A stretch of 64,000 nucleotides of DNA from Acidimicrobiales bacterium (lineage in GTDB: Bacteria; Actinomycetota; Acidimicrobiia; Acidimicrobiales; Aldehydirespiratoraceae): positions 62,001 through 126,000 of the forward strand of contig JAWKIR010000003.1 of assembly GCA_041394245.1 (NCBI GenBank), given 5' to 3'. Both the position numbers and the translations under genes were made by a program. Position 1 is the first letter of the stretch. Each line of letters begins with the position of its first letter. Of this stretch, positions 26,438 through 35,446 are shown piece after piece. The notes under the pieces are model-generated. The model had not been told where the DNA came from. It saw nothing but the letters and a program-made list of their open reading frames with translations, and ran no database searches.

Positions 26438-27192
26438 CAGGTCGGGCACCACCACGTCCGGCGGCCCTGCCCGCCCTGCGCCATCGACCGGATCCCCGAC
26501 CGGCAGACGCGGCAACCCTGGCGGTGTCGCCCGTAGACCGCGAGCCCATCGCCGAAGGTCGCGCGTCGATCGCGACCGAGGTTCGCCTGGAGCTGTGTCG
26601 CGGCGGTCTCGTAGAGCTGCCGCATGGTCTGCCTCGACAAGTCGGCGAGCGGGGTGAACGGATCGACACCACAGGCGAACAACGCCTCGCACTTGTAGAC
26701 GTTGCCGATGCCGGCGGCGAGCCGTTGATCGAGGAGCACGTCGGCGATCTCCGCTCGCGGATCGGCCCACGCCTCGACCCGCCGGAGGATCTCGTCGATG
26801 TCGACCGGATCGACACAGAGATCGGGGCCGAGATGGTCGAGGCCTCCGTCGCCGCGGCGCCCGATCTCCACCACCGGGGCCGCGAAGCACACCGCCGTCG
26901 ACGCCTCGGTCTCCAGCACGGCTCGGGCGAGATGGCGGGGCTGTCGCCATCGAGCTCCCCGGTCGTAGAGCTCCCAGCTCCCCGTCATGCGCAGGTGCGA
27001 CCGCAGGATCAGCCCCCGCTCGACCTCGATCTCCAGGTACTTGCCCCGACTCGCCACCCGTGAGACGACATCGCCGGGCCGGAGCCGTTCCATCCCACGC
27101 AGGCGCGGCAACGAGACGGCGACGAGTTCACGGGACTCCAGGGCCGGGCGGAGCCGGAGGGCCACGTTGAACAGCGTGTCGCCCTCGGGCAC
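26419..27192 (-). CDS. nei: Fpg/Nei family DNA glycosylase (endonuclease VIII type)
   Basis: A 257-residue DNA repair enzyme. The mature N terminus is P-E-G-D-T after a GTG start; Pro1 is the Schiff-base nucleophile and Glu2 the catalytic acid in this family. R-S-H-L-R-M-T-G-S-W-E-L-Y lies near 58-70, the H2TH domain has A-A-G-I-G-N-V-Y-K-C-E-A-L-F (about 165-178), and a zinc finger with C-x2-C, 16 residues, C-x2-C closes the C terminus (about 228-252). It excises oxidised pyrimidines and nicks the strand. It begins one base after the esterase stop in the guaB-esterase-nei unit. The N-terminal extension of the longer frame lies inside the esterase gene and is rejected. Confidence 0.88.
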   Translation of the reverse strand: MPEGDTLFNVALRLRPALESRELVAVSLPRLRGMERLRPGDVVSRVASRGKYLEIEVERGLILRSHLRMTGSWELYDRGARWRQPRHLARAVLETEASTAVCFAAPVVEIGRRGDGGLDHLGPDLCVDPVDIDEILRRVEAWADPRAEIADVLLDQRLAAGIGNVYKCEALFACGVDPFTPLADLSRQTMRQLYETAATQLQANLGRDRRATFGDGLAVYGRHRQGCRVCRSGIRSMAQGGQGRRTWWCPTCQPAPA

Positions 27193-27193
27193 C

Positions 27194-28228
27194 TCAGTCG
27201 ACGCCGAGCACGGCGGCCACGTCGTCGGCGAGTCGATCGACCGCCCGACGGGCTTCCTTGCTGATGCCACCGAACACGGTGAAGGAATGGGTGAGCGAGG
27301 ACTCGAGACGATGGATCACCGAGACACCCGCCTTCCCCAGTTCGACGGCGTAGCGGTTCCCCTCGTCGCGCAAGGGATCGAAACCGGCCGTGACGACGAC
27401 GGCCGGGGCGAGCCCCCACAGTTCCTCGGCGAGGCCGGGACTGGCCCGCACGTCGTGGGCCGCCGAGGGATCGGGCAGCGAGGCCTGGGCGAAGAACGCG
27501 AGCGTCGCGGCCGACAGCGGAAAGGTGTCGGCGCAACTGTCGCGACTGCCACCGGTCGCGGTCATGTCGATCCCCGGGTAGACGAGGATCTGGGCGATCG
27601 GTTGCGGCTTGCCCCGCAGCCGGGCCTGCTGGCACACGACCGCGGCCAACGTCGCACCCGCCGATGTGCCGGCCACCGCGACGCGGGCCGGGTCGATACC
27701 GAGGCCCTCGGCGTGAGCGAGCACCCACTCGTGGGCGGCCACGCCGTCGTCGATGAACGCGGGAAACGGGTGCTCGGGGGCGAGCCGATAGTCGATCGAC
27801 ACGACGACGGCGCCGCACCGGTCGGCCAGCGTCGAGCACAACGCATGGTCGGACTCGAGCCCGCCGATGACGAACCCGCCCTGGTGGTACCAGACGATCG
27901 CCGGCGCCGCCCCGGAGGTCGACGGCGGGTGATAGATGCGAACCGGCAGGTCGCCGCCGGGGCCGGGGATGGTGCGGTCGTGGATCGACACGGCGTCGAC
28001 CGGATCGTGCTGGCCGATCCCGGTCAGGGCGTCGAATCCCTCCCGGATCGAGGCAACCGTCGGGTCGCCCATCTTCTGCTTGGCCGCAGCCGCGGCGAAC
28101 ACCTGGATCTGGAGATCCATGGTGTTGCCGTCGATCGAGACGGGCGGGCCGGCGAGCTTTCGCAGGAGCCGCTTCGGGAGGCGACTCGTCGCACGCGTCG
28201 CGGCTCGGGCGATCGCGATCTTCACCAC
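27194..28228 (-). CDS. alpha/beta hydrolase, HSL (hormone-sensitive lipase) family esterase
   Basis: About 344 residues. The oxyanion-hole motif is W-Y-H-Q-G-G-F, a variant of H-G-G-G. The nucleophile is in G-T-S-A-G, the acid in D-P-L-R-D-E-G, and the His in S-L-T-H-S-F. S-I-D-Y-R-L-A-P-E-H-P-F-P-A is the classic family block. Such enzymes hydrolyse short acyl esters in the cytoplasm. The GTG pair at 28223-28228, 13 bases after the guaB stop, gives an N-terminal cap helix with L-A-G-P-P-V-S-I-D-G, as in relatives. An earlier ATG at 28453 lies within guaB and is rejected. Confidence 0.85.
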   Translation of the reverse strand: MVKIAIARAATRATSRLPKRLLRKLAGPPVSIDGNTMDLQIQVFAAAAAKQKMGDPTVASIREGFDALTGIGQHDPVDAVSIHDRTIPGPGGDLPVRIYHPPSTSGAAPAIVWYHQGGFVIGGLESDHALCSTLADRCGAVVVSIDYRLAPEHPFPAFIDDGVAAHEWVLAHAEGLGIDPARVAVAGTSAGATLAAVVCQQARLRGKPQPIAQILVYPGIDMTATGGSRDSCADTFPLSAATLAFFAQASLPDPSAAHDVRASPGLAEELWGLAPAVVVTAGFDPLRDEGNRYAVELGKAGVSVIHRLESSLTHSFTVFGGISKEARRAVDRLADDVAAVLGVD

Positions 28229-28241
28229 GGCGAGCAGGCCC

Positions 28242-29690
28242 CTACTCGTCGCGCAGGACGGCGACGTCGTGCGGGTGGCTCTCGCGCAAGCCCGCGCCGG
28301 TGATGCGCACGAGACGCGTGCGCTGGCGCAGATCGTCGAGATCGGCGGCGCCTGCATAGCCCATGCCCGAGCGCAGACCGCCCACGAGCTGGGCGATGAG
28401 TTCGGCCATCGGACCGGCGTATCGGACGCGGGCCTCGACGCCCTCGGCGACATGCTTGCCCGGGGACTGGCCGGTGCCGTAGCGGTCGGTCGCCCGGCCG
28501 CGCATGGCGCCCGCGGAGCCCATGCCGCGATAGGTCTTCCACATCGCTCCGTCGACGAGTTCGAGATCGCCGGGGGCCTCGTCGACGCCGGCGAGCAGGT
28601 TGCCGAGCATCACGCAATCGGCACCGGCGACGAAGGCCTTCACGATGTCGCCGGAGGTCACCACGCCGCCGTCGGCGATGATCGGCACGCCGAGTTCGCG
28701 GGCCGCCGTCGCGCACTCGTGGATGGCGCTCATCTGGGGCATGCCCGCACCGGCGACCACCCGGGTGGTGCAGATGCTGCCGGCGCCCACGCCGATCTTG
28801 ATGACGTCGGCTCCCGCGTCGACGAGCGCCTCGACCCCTTCACGGGTCACGACGTTGCCGCCGACCACCGGGAGATCGGGCCACCCCTTCTTGATGGTCC
28901 TTACTGCGTCGACCACGCCCTGGGTGTGGCCGTGGGCGGTGTCGATGACGAGCATGTCGACGCCGGCCGCCTCGAGCGCCTCGGTGCGCTCGGCGGTGTC
29001 GGTGACCCCGATCGCCGCTGCGACCCGGAGCCGACCGTCGGCATCGAGCGTCGAGTAGGGGTTCTCGATCCGCTTGGTGATGTCTTTCACCGTGATGAGG
29101 CCGGCGAGACGGCCCTCGTCGTCGACGAGCGGCAGCTTCTCGATGCGGTGCTTGTGGAGGATCGCGACGGCGGCTTCGAACTCGGTGCCCACAGGCGCCG
29201 TGACCAGCGGCGACGCCGTCATGAACTCCGAGACGGGCCTGGCGTACTCGTCCGCCGTGCAGAATCGGATGTCGCGGTTCGTGAGGATGCCGACGAGGTG
29301 CCCGTCGGTGTCGCAGATCGGCACGCCACTGATCTTGTGCCGACCCATCAGCGCTTCCGCGTCGTCGAGGGTCGCGGTCGGGGGCAGGCTGATCGGCGAG
29401 GAGATCATCCCGGCCTGGGCCCGCTTGACACGGTCGACCTCGTCGGCCTGCTCCTCCACCGTCAGGTTGCGATGGAGGACACCGAGCCCGCCCGCTCGCG
29501 CGATGGCGATGGCGAGCGGCGCTTCGGTGACGGTGTCCATTGCCGCGGACATGAGCGGGACCCGCAGTTCGATCCCCGCGAGGGAGGTGGTGGTGTCGAC
29601 CTCGGAGGGCAGCACCTCACTCCACCCGGGGACCACGAGCAAGTCATCGAATGTCAGCGCCTCGGCGCCGGCGAAGATCTCGTCGTTCAT
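28242..29690 (-). CDS. guaB: inosine-5'-monophosphate dehydrogenase
   Basis: A 482-residue enzyme with the full IMPDH plan: N-terminal barrel start L-T-F-D-D-L-L-V-V-P, two CBS repeats (about 90-205), catalytic loop G-S-I-C-T-T-R with the active-site Cys near residue 300, phosphate site G-G-V-V-T-S-G-D, and flap Y-R-G-M-G-S then R-Y. It converts IMP to XMP with NAD, the committed step of guanine nucleotide synthesis, in the cytoplasm. The usual G-V-G-P-G before the Cys loop reads G-V-G-A-G here. It is first in a three-gene unit with the esterase and nei, and TATCGT lies six bases before its ATG. Confidence 0.95.
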   Translation of the reverse strand: MNDEIFAGAEALTFDDLLVVPGWSEVLPSEVDTTTSLAGIELRVPLMSAAMDTVTEAPLAIAIARAGGLGVLHRNLTVEEQADEVDRVKRAQAGMISSPISLPPTATLDDAEALMGRHKISGVPICDTDGHLVGILTNRDIRFCTADEYARPVSEFMTASPLVTAPVGTEFEAAVAILHKHRIEKLPLVDDEGRLAGLITVKDITKRIENPYSTLDADGRLRVAAAIGVTDTAERTEALEAAGVDMLVIDTAHGHTQGVVDAVRTIKKGWPDLPVVGGNVVTREGVEALVDAGADVIKIGVGAGSICTTRVVAGAGMPQMSAIHECATAARELGVPIIADGGVVTSGDIVKAFVAGADCVMLGNLLAGVDEAPGDLELVDGAMWKTYRGMGSAGAMRGRATDRYGTGQSPGKHVAEGVEARVRYAGPMAELIAQLVGGLRSGMGYAGAADLDDLRQRTRLVRITGAGLRESHPHDVAVLRDE

Positions 29691-29702
29691 CCGGTCACGA
29701 TA
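29691..29702 (-). promoter_or_regulatory. -10 element (TATCGT) for leaderless guaB
   Basis: On the minus strand TATCGT (29702-29697), then six bases, then ATG 29690. It fits the window-wide leaderless pattern. Confidence 0.5.
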
Positions 29703-29750
29703 GACGCTCCGATGACTACAAACCGGACCGGCGCCGCCGATTGGTGCACC

Positions 29751-30764
29751 ATGAAGTGGAGGCTCTTACTCGTGGTGTTGCTGCTCGGCGCGTCGTGCGC
29801 GTCGCCCGAGCCCCCCGATGCCTGGGCCGTCCACCGGGTGACCCCCACGAACGAGGTCGAGCAACCGACCGACGGCGTCTGCAGCGACATCCGCACCCTC
29901 GCCCTCGGATCCCATGCCGACGAGACGACCCTCGATGGCACGCTCGAGGAACTCGCCCGCCTGGCCGCCGTCACCGGCGCAACCGCGGCCCTGCCACTGC
30001 TGAACGACATCGGTGCACTCGACGACGACCCGACCCTCTCGGACCGACAGCGTGCCGTGCAGACGCACGACCTGATGGTGCTCGCAAGTCACGCGATCGA
30101 CGACGCGACGAGCACGGCCTGCGGGCTCCCCGCCTTCAGCGCGCTCTACGCCACCAGCGGCTTCCCCGAGTGCCACTTCGAGATGGAGATCCCGATCGCG
30201 GCCTACACCGCGCCGGGCACGCCCGGACGATGCACGACCGAGGGGCGCCCCGATTTCCTGCCGTGCTGGAGCGACGACGGCGATCACCTCGCGATCGACT
30301 GCGTCACCGACGAGATCGTCACCGCGGTCGACGGACGATGGGACCCGGCCGGAACCCCCCGATTGATCATGATCGACCGCACCGACCCCGACGAGGCGCC
30401 CGGGCCCGAGGTGGTGCGGGCCAACTCTTCGACGGAATGCCGCACCCTCACGTCGCTCTTCCGAACCGCTCCCCTGCCGAACGGCACCATCGCCGACTTC
30501 GATGCTCTCGAACGAGCCGCCGCCGGTCTCGATGGCGACATCCGGTCCCAGATCGACGAGTTCGTGAACGCGACGATCAACCCCCCGGACTTCAGCGAGT
30601 TCTCCGCACTCGTGTCGGCCCTCGACGACGCGACCGCGGCGGCGTGCGGGTTTCCCTTGGTGAGCGCATGGGCATCGATCACGACACCGCTCACGACGCT
30701 GCCCTGCTGGTTGCCGACGGGGGTTCCGTATCCCGCATACGAGATCGCCGACTGCACCACCTAA
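29751..30764 (+). CDS. secreted Cys-rich lipoprotein of unknown function
   Basis: A 337-residue exported protein. The N terminus M-K-W-R followed by a Leu/Val-rich core and G-A-S-C is a lipoprotein-like signal with an imperfect lipobox. The mature part has about ten cysteines, mostly in C-x-F-P or short C-containing patches, and two related halves: T-S/A-x-C-G-L/F-P appears near residues 120 and 305, hinting at an internal duplication. I recognise no family. An upstream in-frame ATG at 29712 would add 13 residues before the signal and is less likely. It is divergent from guaB and ends ten bases before the glycosyltransferase gene. Confidence 0.6.
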   Translation: MKWRLLLVVLLLGASCASPEPPDAWAVHRVTPTNEVEQPTDGVCSDIRTLALGSHADETTLDGTLEELARLAAVTGATAALPLLNDIGALDDDPTLSDRQRAVQTHDLMVLASHAIDDATSTACGLPAFSALYATSGFPECHFEMEIPIAAYTAPGTPGRCTTEGRPDFLPCWSDDGDHLAIDCVTDEIVTAVDGRWDPAGTPRLIMIDRTDPDEAPGPEVVRANSSTECRTLTSLFRTAPLPNGTIADFDALERAAAGLDGDIRSQIDEFVNATINPPDFSEFSALVSALDDATAAACGFPLVSAWASITTPLTTLPCWLPTGVPYPAYEIADCTT

Positions 30765-30774
30765 CCTCACCCGC
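30762..30774 (+). promoter_or_regulatory. -10 element (TAACCT) ahead of glycosyltransferase gene
   Basis: TAACCT at 30762-30767, then seven bases, then ATG 30775. The hexamer overlaps the TAA stop of the upstream gene, so coincidence is more likely here than at the other sites. Confidence 0.35.
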
Positions 30775-31851
30775 ATGGATCGGCCATGCGTGCTGCTGTG
30801 CACGGCCAACGGCGTGGGCCTCGGCCACCTCTCCCGGATGATGGCGGTCGGCCGCGCCCTCGAAGCCCACACCGACGTCGTCGTGTTCACGCTGTCGCAG
30901 GCGGCTGCGATTCCCGTCGCTCAGGGCTTCCACACCGAGTTCGTCCGATCGTCGGAGTACGGCACCGTCGACGGCACCGAGTGGAACGACTTCTACGCGG
31001 CGCGGTTGGGTGGACTCATCGACTTCTACCAGCCGACGGCGATCGTCTTCGACGGACCCCATCCCTACATGGGCCTCTGCAAGGCGATCGCCGATCACCC
31101 CGATCGGCAGTGGGTGTGGTTCCGACGGGGCATGTGGAGGGCCGACGCCGGGCATGCCGCGATCAGTCGGTCGAATCTCTTCCCGCTCATCATCGAGCCG
31201 GGGGAGTTCGCGGCGGACTACGACCATGGGCTGACCGCGACGCGCCGCTTCGAGGCGCTTCGGGTCGGGCCGGTCACCTTCGGCACGAAGGACTCGGTGA
31301 TCCCCCGTGCAGCGGCCCGTGCCGAACTGGGCCTCGACCCCGATCGTCCGGCGGCGCTCGTCCAGCTCGGCGCCGGGCAGATCAACGATGTCGCCTCGCT
31401 GAGCGGACGGGTGCTCGACGCGCTCCGGCGCCACGACATCCAGGTGGCGGTGGCCGAGAGTGTCCTCGTGCGCGACCCGGTCGAGCTCCCGGGCGATGTC
31501 ATCCGAGTCCGCCGCTACCCGTTGGCCGCCTACACCGACGCGTTCGACCTCTCGTTCATGGCGTCGGGCTACAACTCCTTCCACGAGGCGCTCGCGCTCG
31601 GGTTGCCCACGCTGTTCATCCCGAACCTCCACACGAAGATGGACGACCAATCGGCGCGGGCGCGCTACGCCGCCGAGGCGGGCGTCGGCCTGCAATGGTC
31701 GGAAGGCGACCCGACGCCACTCGAATCGGTGATCGATCAGCTCGCCGACCCGGCCGAACAGCGCCGTCTCCGCGAAGGGATGCGCCACCTTCCGCCCGCC
31801 GACGGAGCGGCCGCCGCGGCGGCCGCCCTCCGACTCTGGGCGGCGCTGTGA
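30775..31851 (+). CDS. MurG-like GT-B glycosyltransferase
   Basis: A 358-residue protein with a GT-B fold pattern. The N-terminal G-V-G-L-G-H-L-S-R-M near residues 14-23 is the glycine-rich acceptor loop of MurG/UGT-type enzymes. The C-terminal half has A-L-V-Q-L-G-A-G-Q near 195 and the donor-binding block S-F-M-A-S-G-Y-N-S-F-H-E-A-L-A-L-G near 262-278, followed by P-T-L-F-I-P. No signal peptide or membrane span is seen. It is likely a cytoplasmic transferase using a nucleotide sugar. It overlaps the next gene by four bases (GTGA) and lies 2.3 kb from a UDP-HexNAc dehydrogenase gene, consistent with a glycan locus. Confidence 0.75.
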   Translation: MDRPCVLLCTANGVGLGHLSRMMAVGRALEAHTDVVVFTLSQAAAIPVAQGFHTEFVRSSEYGTVDGTEWNDFYAARLGGLIDFYQPTAIVFDGPHPYMGLCKAIADHPDRQWVWFRRGMWRADAGHAAISRSNLFPLIIEPGEFAADYDHGLTATRRFEALRVGPVTFGTKDSVIPRAAARAELGLDPDRPAALVQLGAGQINDVASLSGRVLDALRRHDIQVAVAESVLVRDPVELPGDVIRVRRYPLAAYTDAFDLSFMASGYNSFHEALALGLPTLFIPNLHTKMDDQSARARYAAEAGVGLQWSEGDPTPLESVIDQLADPAEQRRLREGMRHLPPADGAAAAAAALRLWAAL

Positions 31852-32297
31852 TCGCATTCCTCGAGTCGATCTATCGCACCCTGCAGCGGGTGCTCCCGGC
31901 CGGGATGGGGCGCCTGCTCCAGCGCGGCGTCCACCAGGTGAAGGCCCAGCGGGCGCGGCGACTCCCACCCCCCTCGCTCGGGTTGGGCGGCGACGGCCCG
32001 GTCACGCTCGTCGACCTCCGGGGCATCTCGGCCGAACGCCTCGACGAGATCGCCGAACGGATCGCCGCGGGACCCTCGCCGGTACACAAGGTTCTCCTCC
32101 TCGACCGACCCGACTTCCTCGGACTCCGTTCCCGAGGCCTCACGTTCGAGTACATCCCGCCCCGTGATGCGTCGGCGCGCTGGTTCCCGACCGATGCGGA
32201 CTACGAGGCGTACACCCGGCAGCGCATCGAGGCGATCAGGGTCTCGCTGCGGGTGACCGGTCCGATCGACCGCTCATTAGTCGCGCAGTCGGGGTGA
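31848..32297 (+). CDS. hypothetical protein coupled to glycosyltransferase
   Basis: A 149-residue protein that I do not recognise. An amphipathic N-terminal helix (I-A-F-L-E-S-I-Y-R-T-L-Q-R) is followed by a basic stretch with many Arg/Gln (about 20-45) and an alpha/beta-like segment with V-T-L-V-D-L-R-G-I and K-V-L-L-L-D-R-P. The basic helix could sit on the membrane surface. It starts with GTG overlapping the glycosyltransferase stop, so the two are coupled and probably work together. Its 3' end overlaps the convergent 583-residue protein gene by 21 bases. Confidence 0.6.
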   Translation: MIAFLESIYRTLQRVLPAGMGRLLQRGVHQVKAQRARRLPPPSLGLGGDGPVTLVDLRGISAERLDEIAERIAAGPSPVHKVLLLDRPDFLGLRSRGLTFEYIPPRDASARWFPTDADYEAYTRQRIEAIRVSLRVTGPIDRSLVAQSG

Positions 32298-34028
32298 TTC
32301 CGAGAAGAGCTCGGCCAGCGCCGCCTCCAACCGACCGGGCGCCCGAAGCACGAACGGATCACGCGAGGGCGTGAACTCGCCGGTCAGCCAATCGAGGGCG
32401 AGCGCCACCGAAACCTCGGGATCGAGCATGGCGCGCACGCGGCGCACGTCTGTGGCACTTCCGGCACCGAGCCGTGCACATCGGTCCCTCAGCTCGTCGC
32501 GTCGCCGAACCAAGGTTTGCACGAGTTCGTCGTCCGACACGGGGAGTCGGCCGGTATCGCCCGAACTCTCCTCGTCGACGATCTCGTCGAGGCGACCGAA
32601 CGCGTCGTGATACGCCTTCGCGTTCGCCTCCGACATCTCGCCGAGATGCCGGGCGACGCCGACGTCGGGCGAGACGAAGGTCGTCGCGCCCGAGGCCCGG
32701 GCGGCATCGTAGAGCCGGATCACGGGACGATCCCGACCGGCCGGGGTGAACCGGCCGACATCGGCGGCCGCCGCCAGGACGATGCCGTCCTCCAACGGCG
32801 CGAAGTAGCCGACCTCGAGGCTCTGGACCCTCTGTAGGTCGAGGCCGAGTTCGGTGAGGTGCGTCAGTGTCACCGGCGCGGCGACGAATCGACTCGTCGA
32901 TTCGAGCATCGAAACGGTCAGATCGAGGAGCACGCCGTCGTGCACCTGCACGCCGGCCGGCCACACCGCAACCAGGTCGGTGTCGACCGTCGCCAGCGCG
33001 GTCGCGAGGTCCCAGCCCCCGTCCGCCTCGTCGGCGTGGAGGACGACGACCCGTTCGGGTGGTCGACGAAGACCGTCGATCTGGTGTTCCAGATCGTCCA
33101 CCTCGGATTCGTCGTGGACCAACGCCACGACCGAGAAGGTGAGCGCCGCCGCGGCGTCTCGCACGTCACCCGATGCGGCGGCGGCACGGGCGTTCGCCAG
33201 CGCCGCCGGCGGAGCCGGATCGACCACCAGTCGATCCTTGCGCCCGCGGCGCAGCAAGCCCCGCGCCACCTGCCCCGGAACACGCCGCAACGCGACCGGC
33301 CGCCGAGGTGCTCGCCGCAACGCCCGCATGGTCAGTCCCGACCGCGAGGGGGCGTGCAGCGAGTACTGGGACCACCCGCGGGCACACGCCGCGCCGCTCA
33401 TCGCGCGGATCACTGCGATGTCCTCACCGGCGACGTCGCGTCCGGAGCGCCGTCCCAGCGTCTCGTCGGCCTCTTCGCACAACGCCACGAGACGGTCGAT
33501 CTCTCGGACCACGGCGGACTCGATCGCCGCGCCGACGTCGGCATCGGCCCCCTCCGCGCTCTCGCCACCGACGACCCTCAGCACCACCGACGGGGCCCGC
33601 CCCGACCACGGCACCACGGCTGCCTCGACGACCGTTCCGGGCAACGAATCGAGCAGGGCGGTCAGTGCCGAGACAGTGAGCGGCCCGCGCCTGCGAACGC
33701 CGCGACTGCCGCCCTCGGGGTCGAACTCGGCGACGATCAGGAGTCCCGCGCCGTACGGGCAGTCGTCGGTCCACTCGGGGAGCCCGGCGGCGTCGACCTC
33801 CACCACGGGTAGCACGCCGGCCCGCCAGGGCTGCGACGGATCGAGCGGCACGGTGGGCACGCCGAGTTCGGCGAGCAAGTCGGCCACCGTCGATCCCGAG
33901 TCGGCCAACGCACCCGTCGCAGCACCGATCATCGAGGCGAGTCGCGCCGCGATGCGGGCACCGTGGGCCCCCGACGCGGCGATGATTCCGGTGTCGGTGG
34001 TGACCTGTGGAGGGACTCGTGGGGACAT
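32277..34028 (-). CDS. hypothetical protein with a degenerate GT-A-like region
   Basis: A 583-residue protein that I cannot assign. The N-terminal 200 residues are Ala/Gly/Val-rich and acidic. A basic segment with many Arg (about 225-275) follows. The central part (about 300-460) has the order of a family 2 glycosyltransferase (F-S-V-V-A-L-V-H-D-E-S near 310, a V-V-V-L-H-A-D-E strand, then V-D-T-D-L-V-A-V-W-P) but no clear D-x-D. The tail is charged and helical. It starts at ATG 34028; the frame upstream is open but runs into the opposite-strand dehydrogenase promoter. It sits between the MurG-like gene and the UDP-sugar dehydrogenase. Confidence 0.6.
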   Translation of the reverse strand: MSPRVPPQVTTDTGIIAASGAHGARIAARLASMIGAATGALADSGSTVADLLAELGVPTVPLDPSQPWRAGVLPVVEVDAAGLPEWTDDCPYGAGLLIVAEFDPEGGSRGVRRRGPLTVSALTALLDSLPGTVVEAAVVPWSGRAPSVVLRVVGGESAEGADADVGAAIESAVVREIDRLVALCEEADETLGRRSGRDVAGEDIAVIRAMSGAACARGWSQYSLHAPSRSGLTMRALRRAPRRPVALRRVPGQVARGLLRRGRKDRLVVDPAPPAALANARAAAASGDVRDAAAALTFSVVALVHDESEVDDLEHQIDGLRRPPERVVVLHADEADGGWDLATALATVDTDLVAVWPAGVQVHDGVLLDLTVSMLESTSRFVAAPVTLTHLTELGLDLQRVQSLEVGYFAPLEDGIVLAAAADVGRFTPAGRDRPVIRLYDAARASGATTFVSPDVGVARHLGEMSEANAKAYHDAFGRLDEIVDEESSGDTGRLPVSDDELVQTLVRRRDELRDRCARLGAGSATDVRRVRAMLDPEVSVALALDWLTGEFTPSRDPFVLRAPGRLEAALAELFSESPRLRD

Positions 34029-34157
34029 GCGGTCGATCGAGGTGGGGAGTCGGCCACTGTAGCCCGAGCGTTCTGCCGTCCGAAGAGCGACGGAACGCCG
34101 CCAAGCCGGGGCGATGTCGTAGAATCGTGGGTCTGTACCCCCACGGAAAGCCTCTCC

Positions 34158-35420
34158 ATGTCGAATCTTGATCTCGTCGTCGTCGGCCTCGGCTATGTCG
34201 GCATGCCGCTCGCGCAGGAAGCAGTGCGGTCGGGCCTGTCGGTCGCGGGCTACGACGTGTCGACCCGCACGCTCGACGGACTCGCCGCCGGGACCTCCCA
34301 CATCGACGACCTCAGCGACGACGACATCGCCGAGATGATCGAGGGGGGCTTTCGAGCCACCGATGATGCGACCGTGCTCGCCCAGGCGGCGGCCATCGTC
34401 ATCTGCGTGCCCACGCCGCTGCGCGACGACACCACTCCCGATCTCGGCGCCGTCGAGGCGTCGTCGGCCACGATCGCCGCCAACCTGACCCCGGGCACGC
34501 TCGTCGTGCTCGAGTCGACCACCTATCCCGGCACCACCGACGACATCGTTCGCCCGATCCTCGAAGCGGGCAGCGGGCTGACCGCCGGTGTCGACTTCTC
34601 GCTGGCCTACTCCCCCGAACGCATCGATCCCGGTAACCCGACCTTCGGTCTGCGCAACACCCCGAAGGTGGTCGGCGGCTTCACCCCCGCATGCACCGAA
34701 CGGGCCGTCGCGCTCTACTCGCGGGTCGTCGACACGGTGGTTCCCACCGCCGGCACCCGCGAAGCGGAGATGGCGAAGCTCCTCGAGAACACCTACCGCC
34801 ACGTCAACATCGCGCTGGTCAACGAGATGGCGATCTTCAGCCACGATCTGGGGATCGACCTGTGGGCCGCGATCGACGCGGCGAAGACCAAGCCGTTCGG
34901 CTTCCAGGCCTTCTACCCGGGCCCGGGCGTCGGCGGCCACTGCATCCCGATCGACCCGAACTATCTCTCCTACGCCGTGCGCTCGCTCGGCTATCAGTTC
35001 CGCTTCGTCGAGCTCGCGCAGGAGGTCTCCGGTCGCATGCCGGCCTATGTCGCCGCCCGCATCCAGCACCTCCTCAACGAGCATCGCAAGCCGGTCAACG
35101 GCTCGAAGGTGCTCCTGCTCGGCGTCACCTACAAGTCCGACATCTCCGACGAACGGGAGACCCCGGCCCGACCCCTGGCCCGACGGCTCCTCGCCATGGG
35201 CGCCGACGTGTCGTTCTTCGATCCCCACGTCGAACGGTTCGATGTCGACGGGACCGACCTCCCCCAGCACGACGAGGTGAATACGGCCATGGCCGACGCC
35301 GACATCACGGTCCTCCTCCAGCCCCACGCGTTGATTCTCGACCGGGCCGACTTCTCGCTGGCGTCCGCCGTGCTCGACACCCGCGGCAAGCTCGCCGGCG
35401 CCAACATCCAACGGCTCTGA
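34158..35420 (+). CDS. UDP-N-acetylhexosamine 6-dehydrogenase (UDP-glucose/GDP-mannose dehydrogenase family)
   Basis: A 420-residue enzyme. Rossmann motif V-G-L-G-Y-V-G-M-P-L-A lies at about 9-19. I-C-V-P-T-P-L and L-E-S-T-T-Y-P-G-T-T are followed by Y-S-P-E-R-I-D-P-G-N, which favours the WbpA/Cap-type UDP-HexNAc dehydrogenases over plain UDP-glucose dehydrogenase. The catalytic Cys is in G-V-G-G-H-C-I-P-I-D-P near 260. It oxidises C6 of a UDP-sugar to the uronic acid with two NAD, giving a building block for a surface polysaccharide or glycan. The ATG follows GGAAAG, and a -10-like TAGAAT lies at 34120-34125, giving a leader of about 30 bases. Confidence 0.88.
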   Translation: MSNLDLVVVGLGYVGMPLAQEAVRSGLSVAGYDVSTRTLDGLAAGTSHIDDLSDDDIAEMIEGGFRATDDATVLAQAAAIVICVPTPLRDDTTPDLGAVEASSATIAANLTPGTLVVLESTTYPGTTDDIVRPILEAGSGLTAGVDFSLAYSPERIDPGNPTFGLRNTPKVVGGFTPACTERAVALYSRVVDTVVPTAGTREAEMAKLLENTYRHVNIALVNEMAIFSHDLGIDLWAAIDAAKTKPFGFQAFYPGPGVGGHCIPIDPNYLSYAVRSLGYQFRFVELAQEVSGRMPAYVAARIQHLLNEHRKPVNGSKVLLLGVTYKSDISDERETPARPLARRLLAMGADVSFFDPHVERFDVDGTDLPQHDEVNTAMADADITVLLQPHALILDRADFSLASAVLDTRGKLAGANIQRL

Positions 35421-35446
35421 CCGAAGCGCGCCGCGGCGGCGTCCGC

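Noticed and set aside
27194..28453. Longer esterase with an N-terminal extension from ATG 28453
   Set aside because: The extra 75 codons lie inside guaB and encode Ser/Arg/Ala-rich shadow sequence; the GTG pair at 28223-28228 gives a normal family N terminus.
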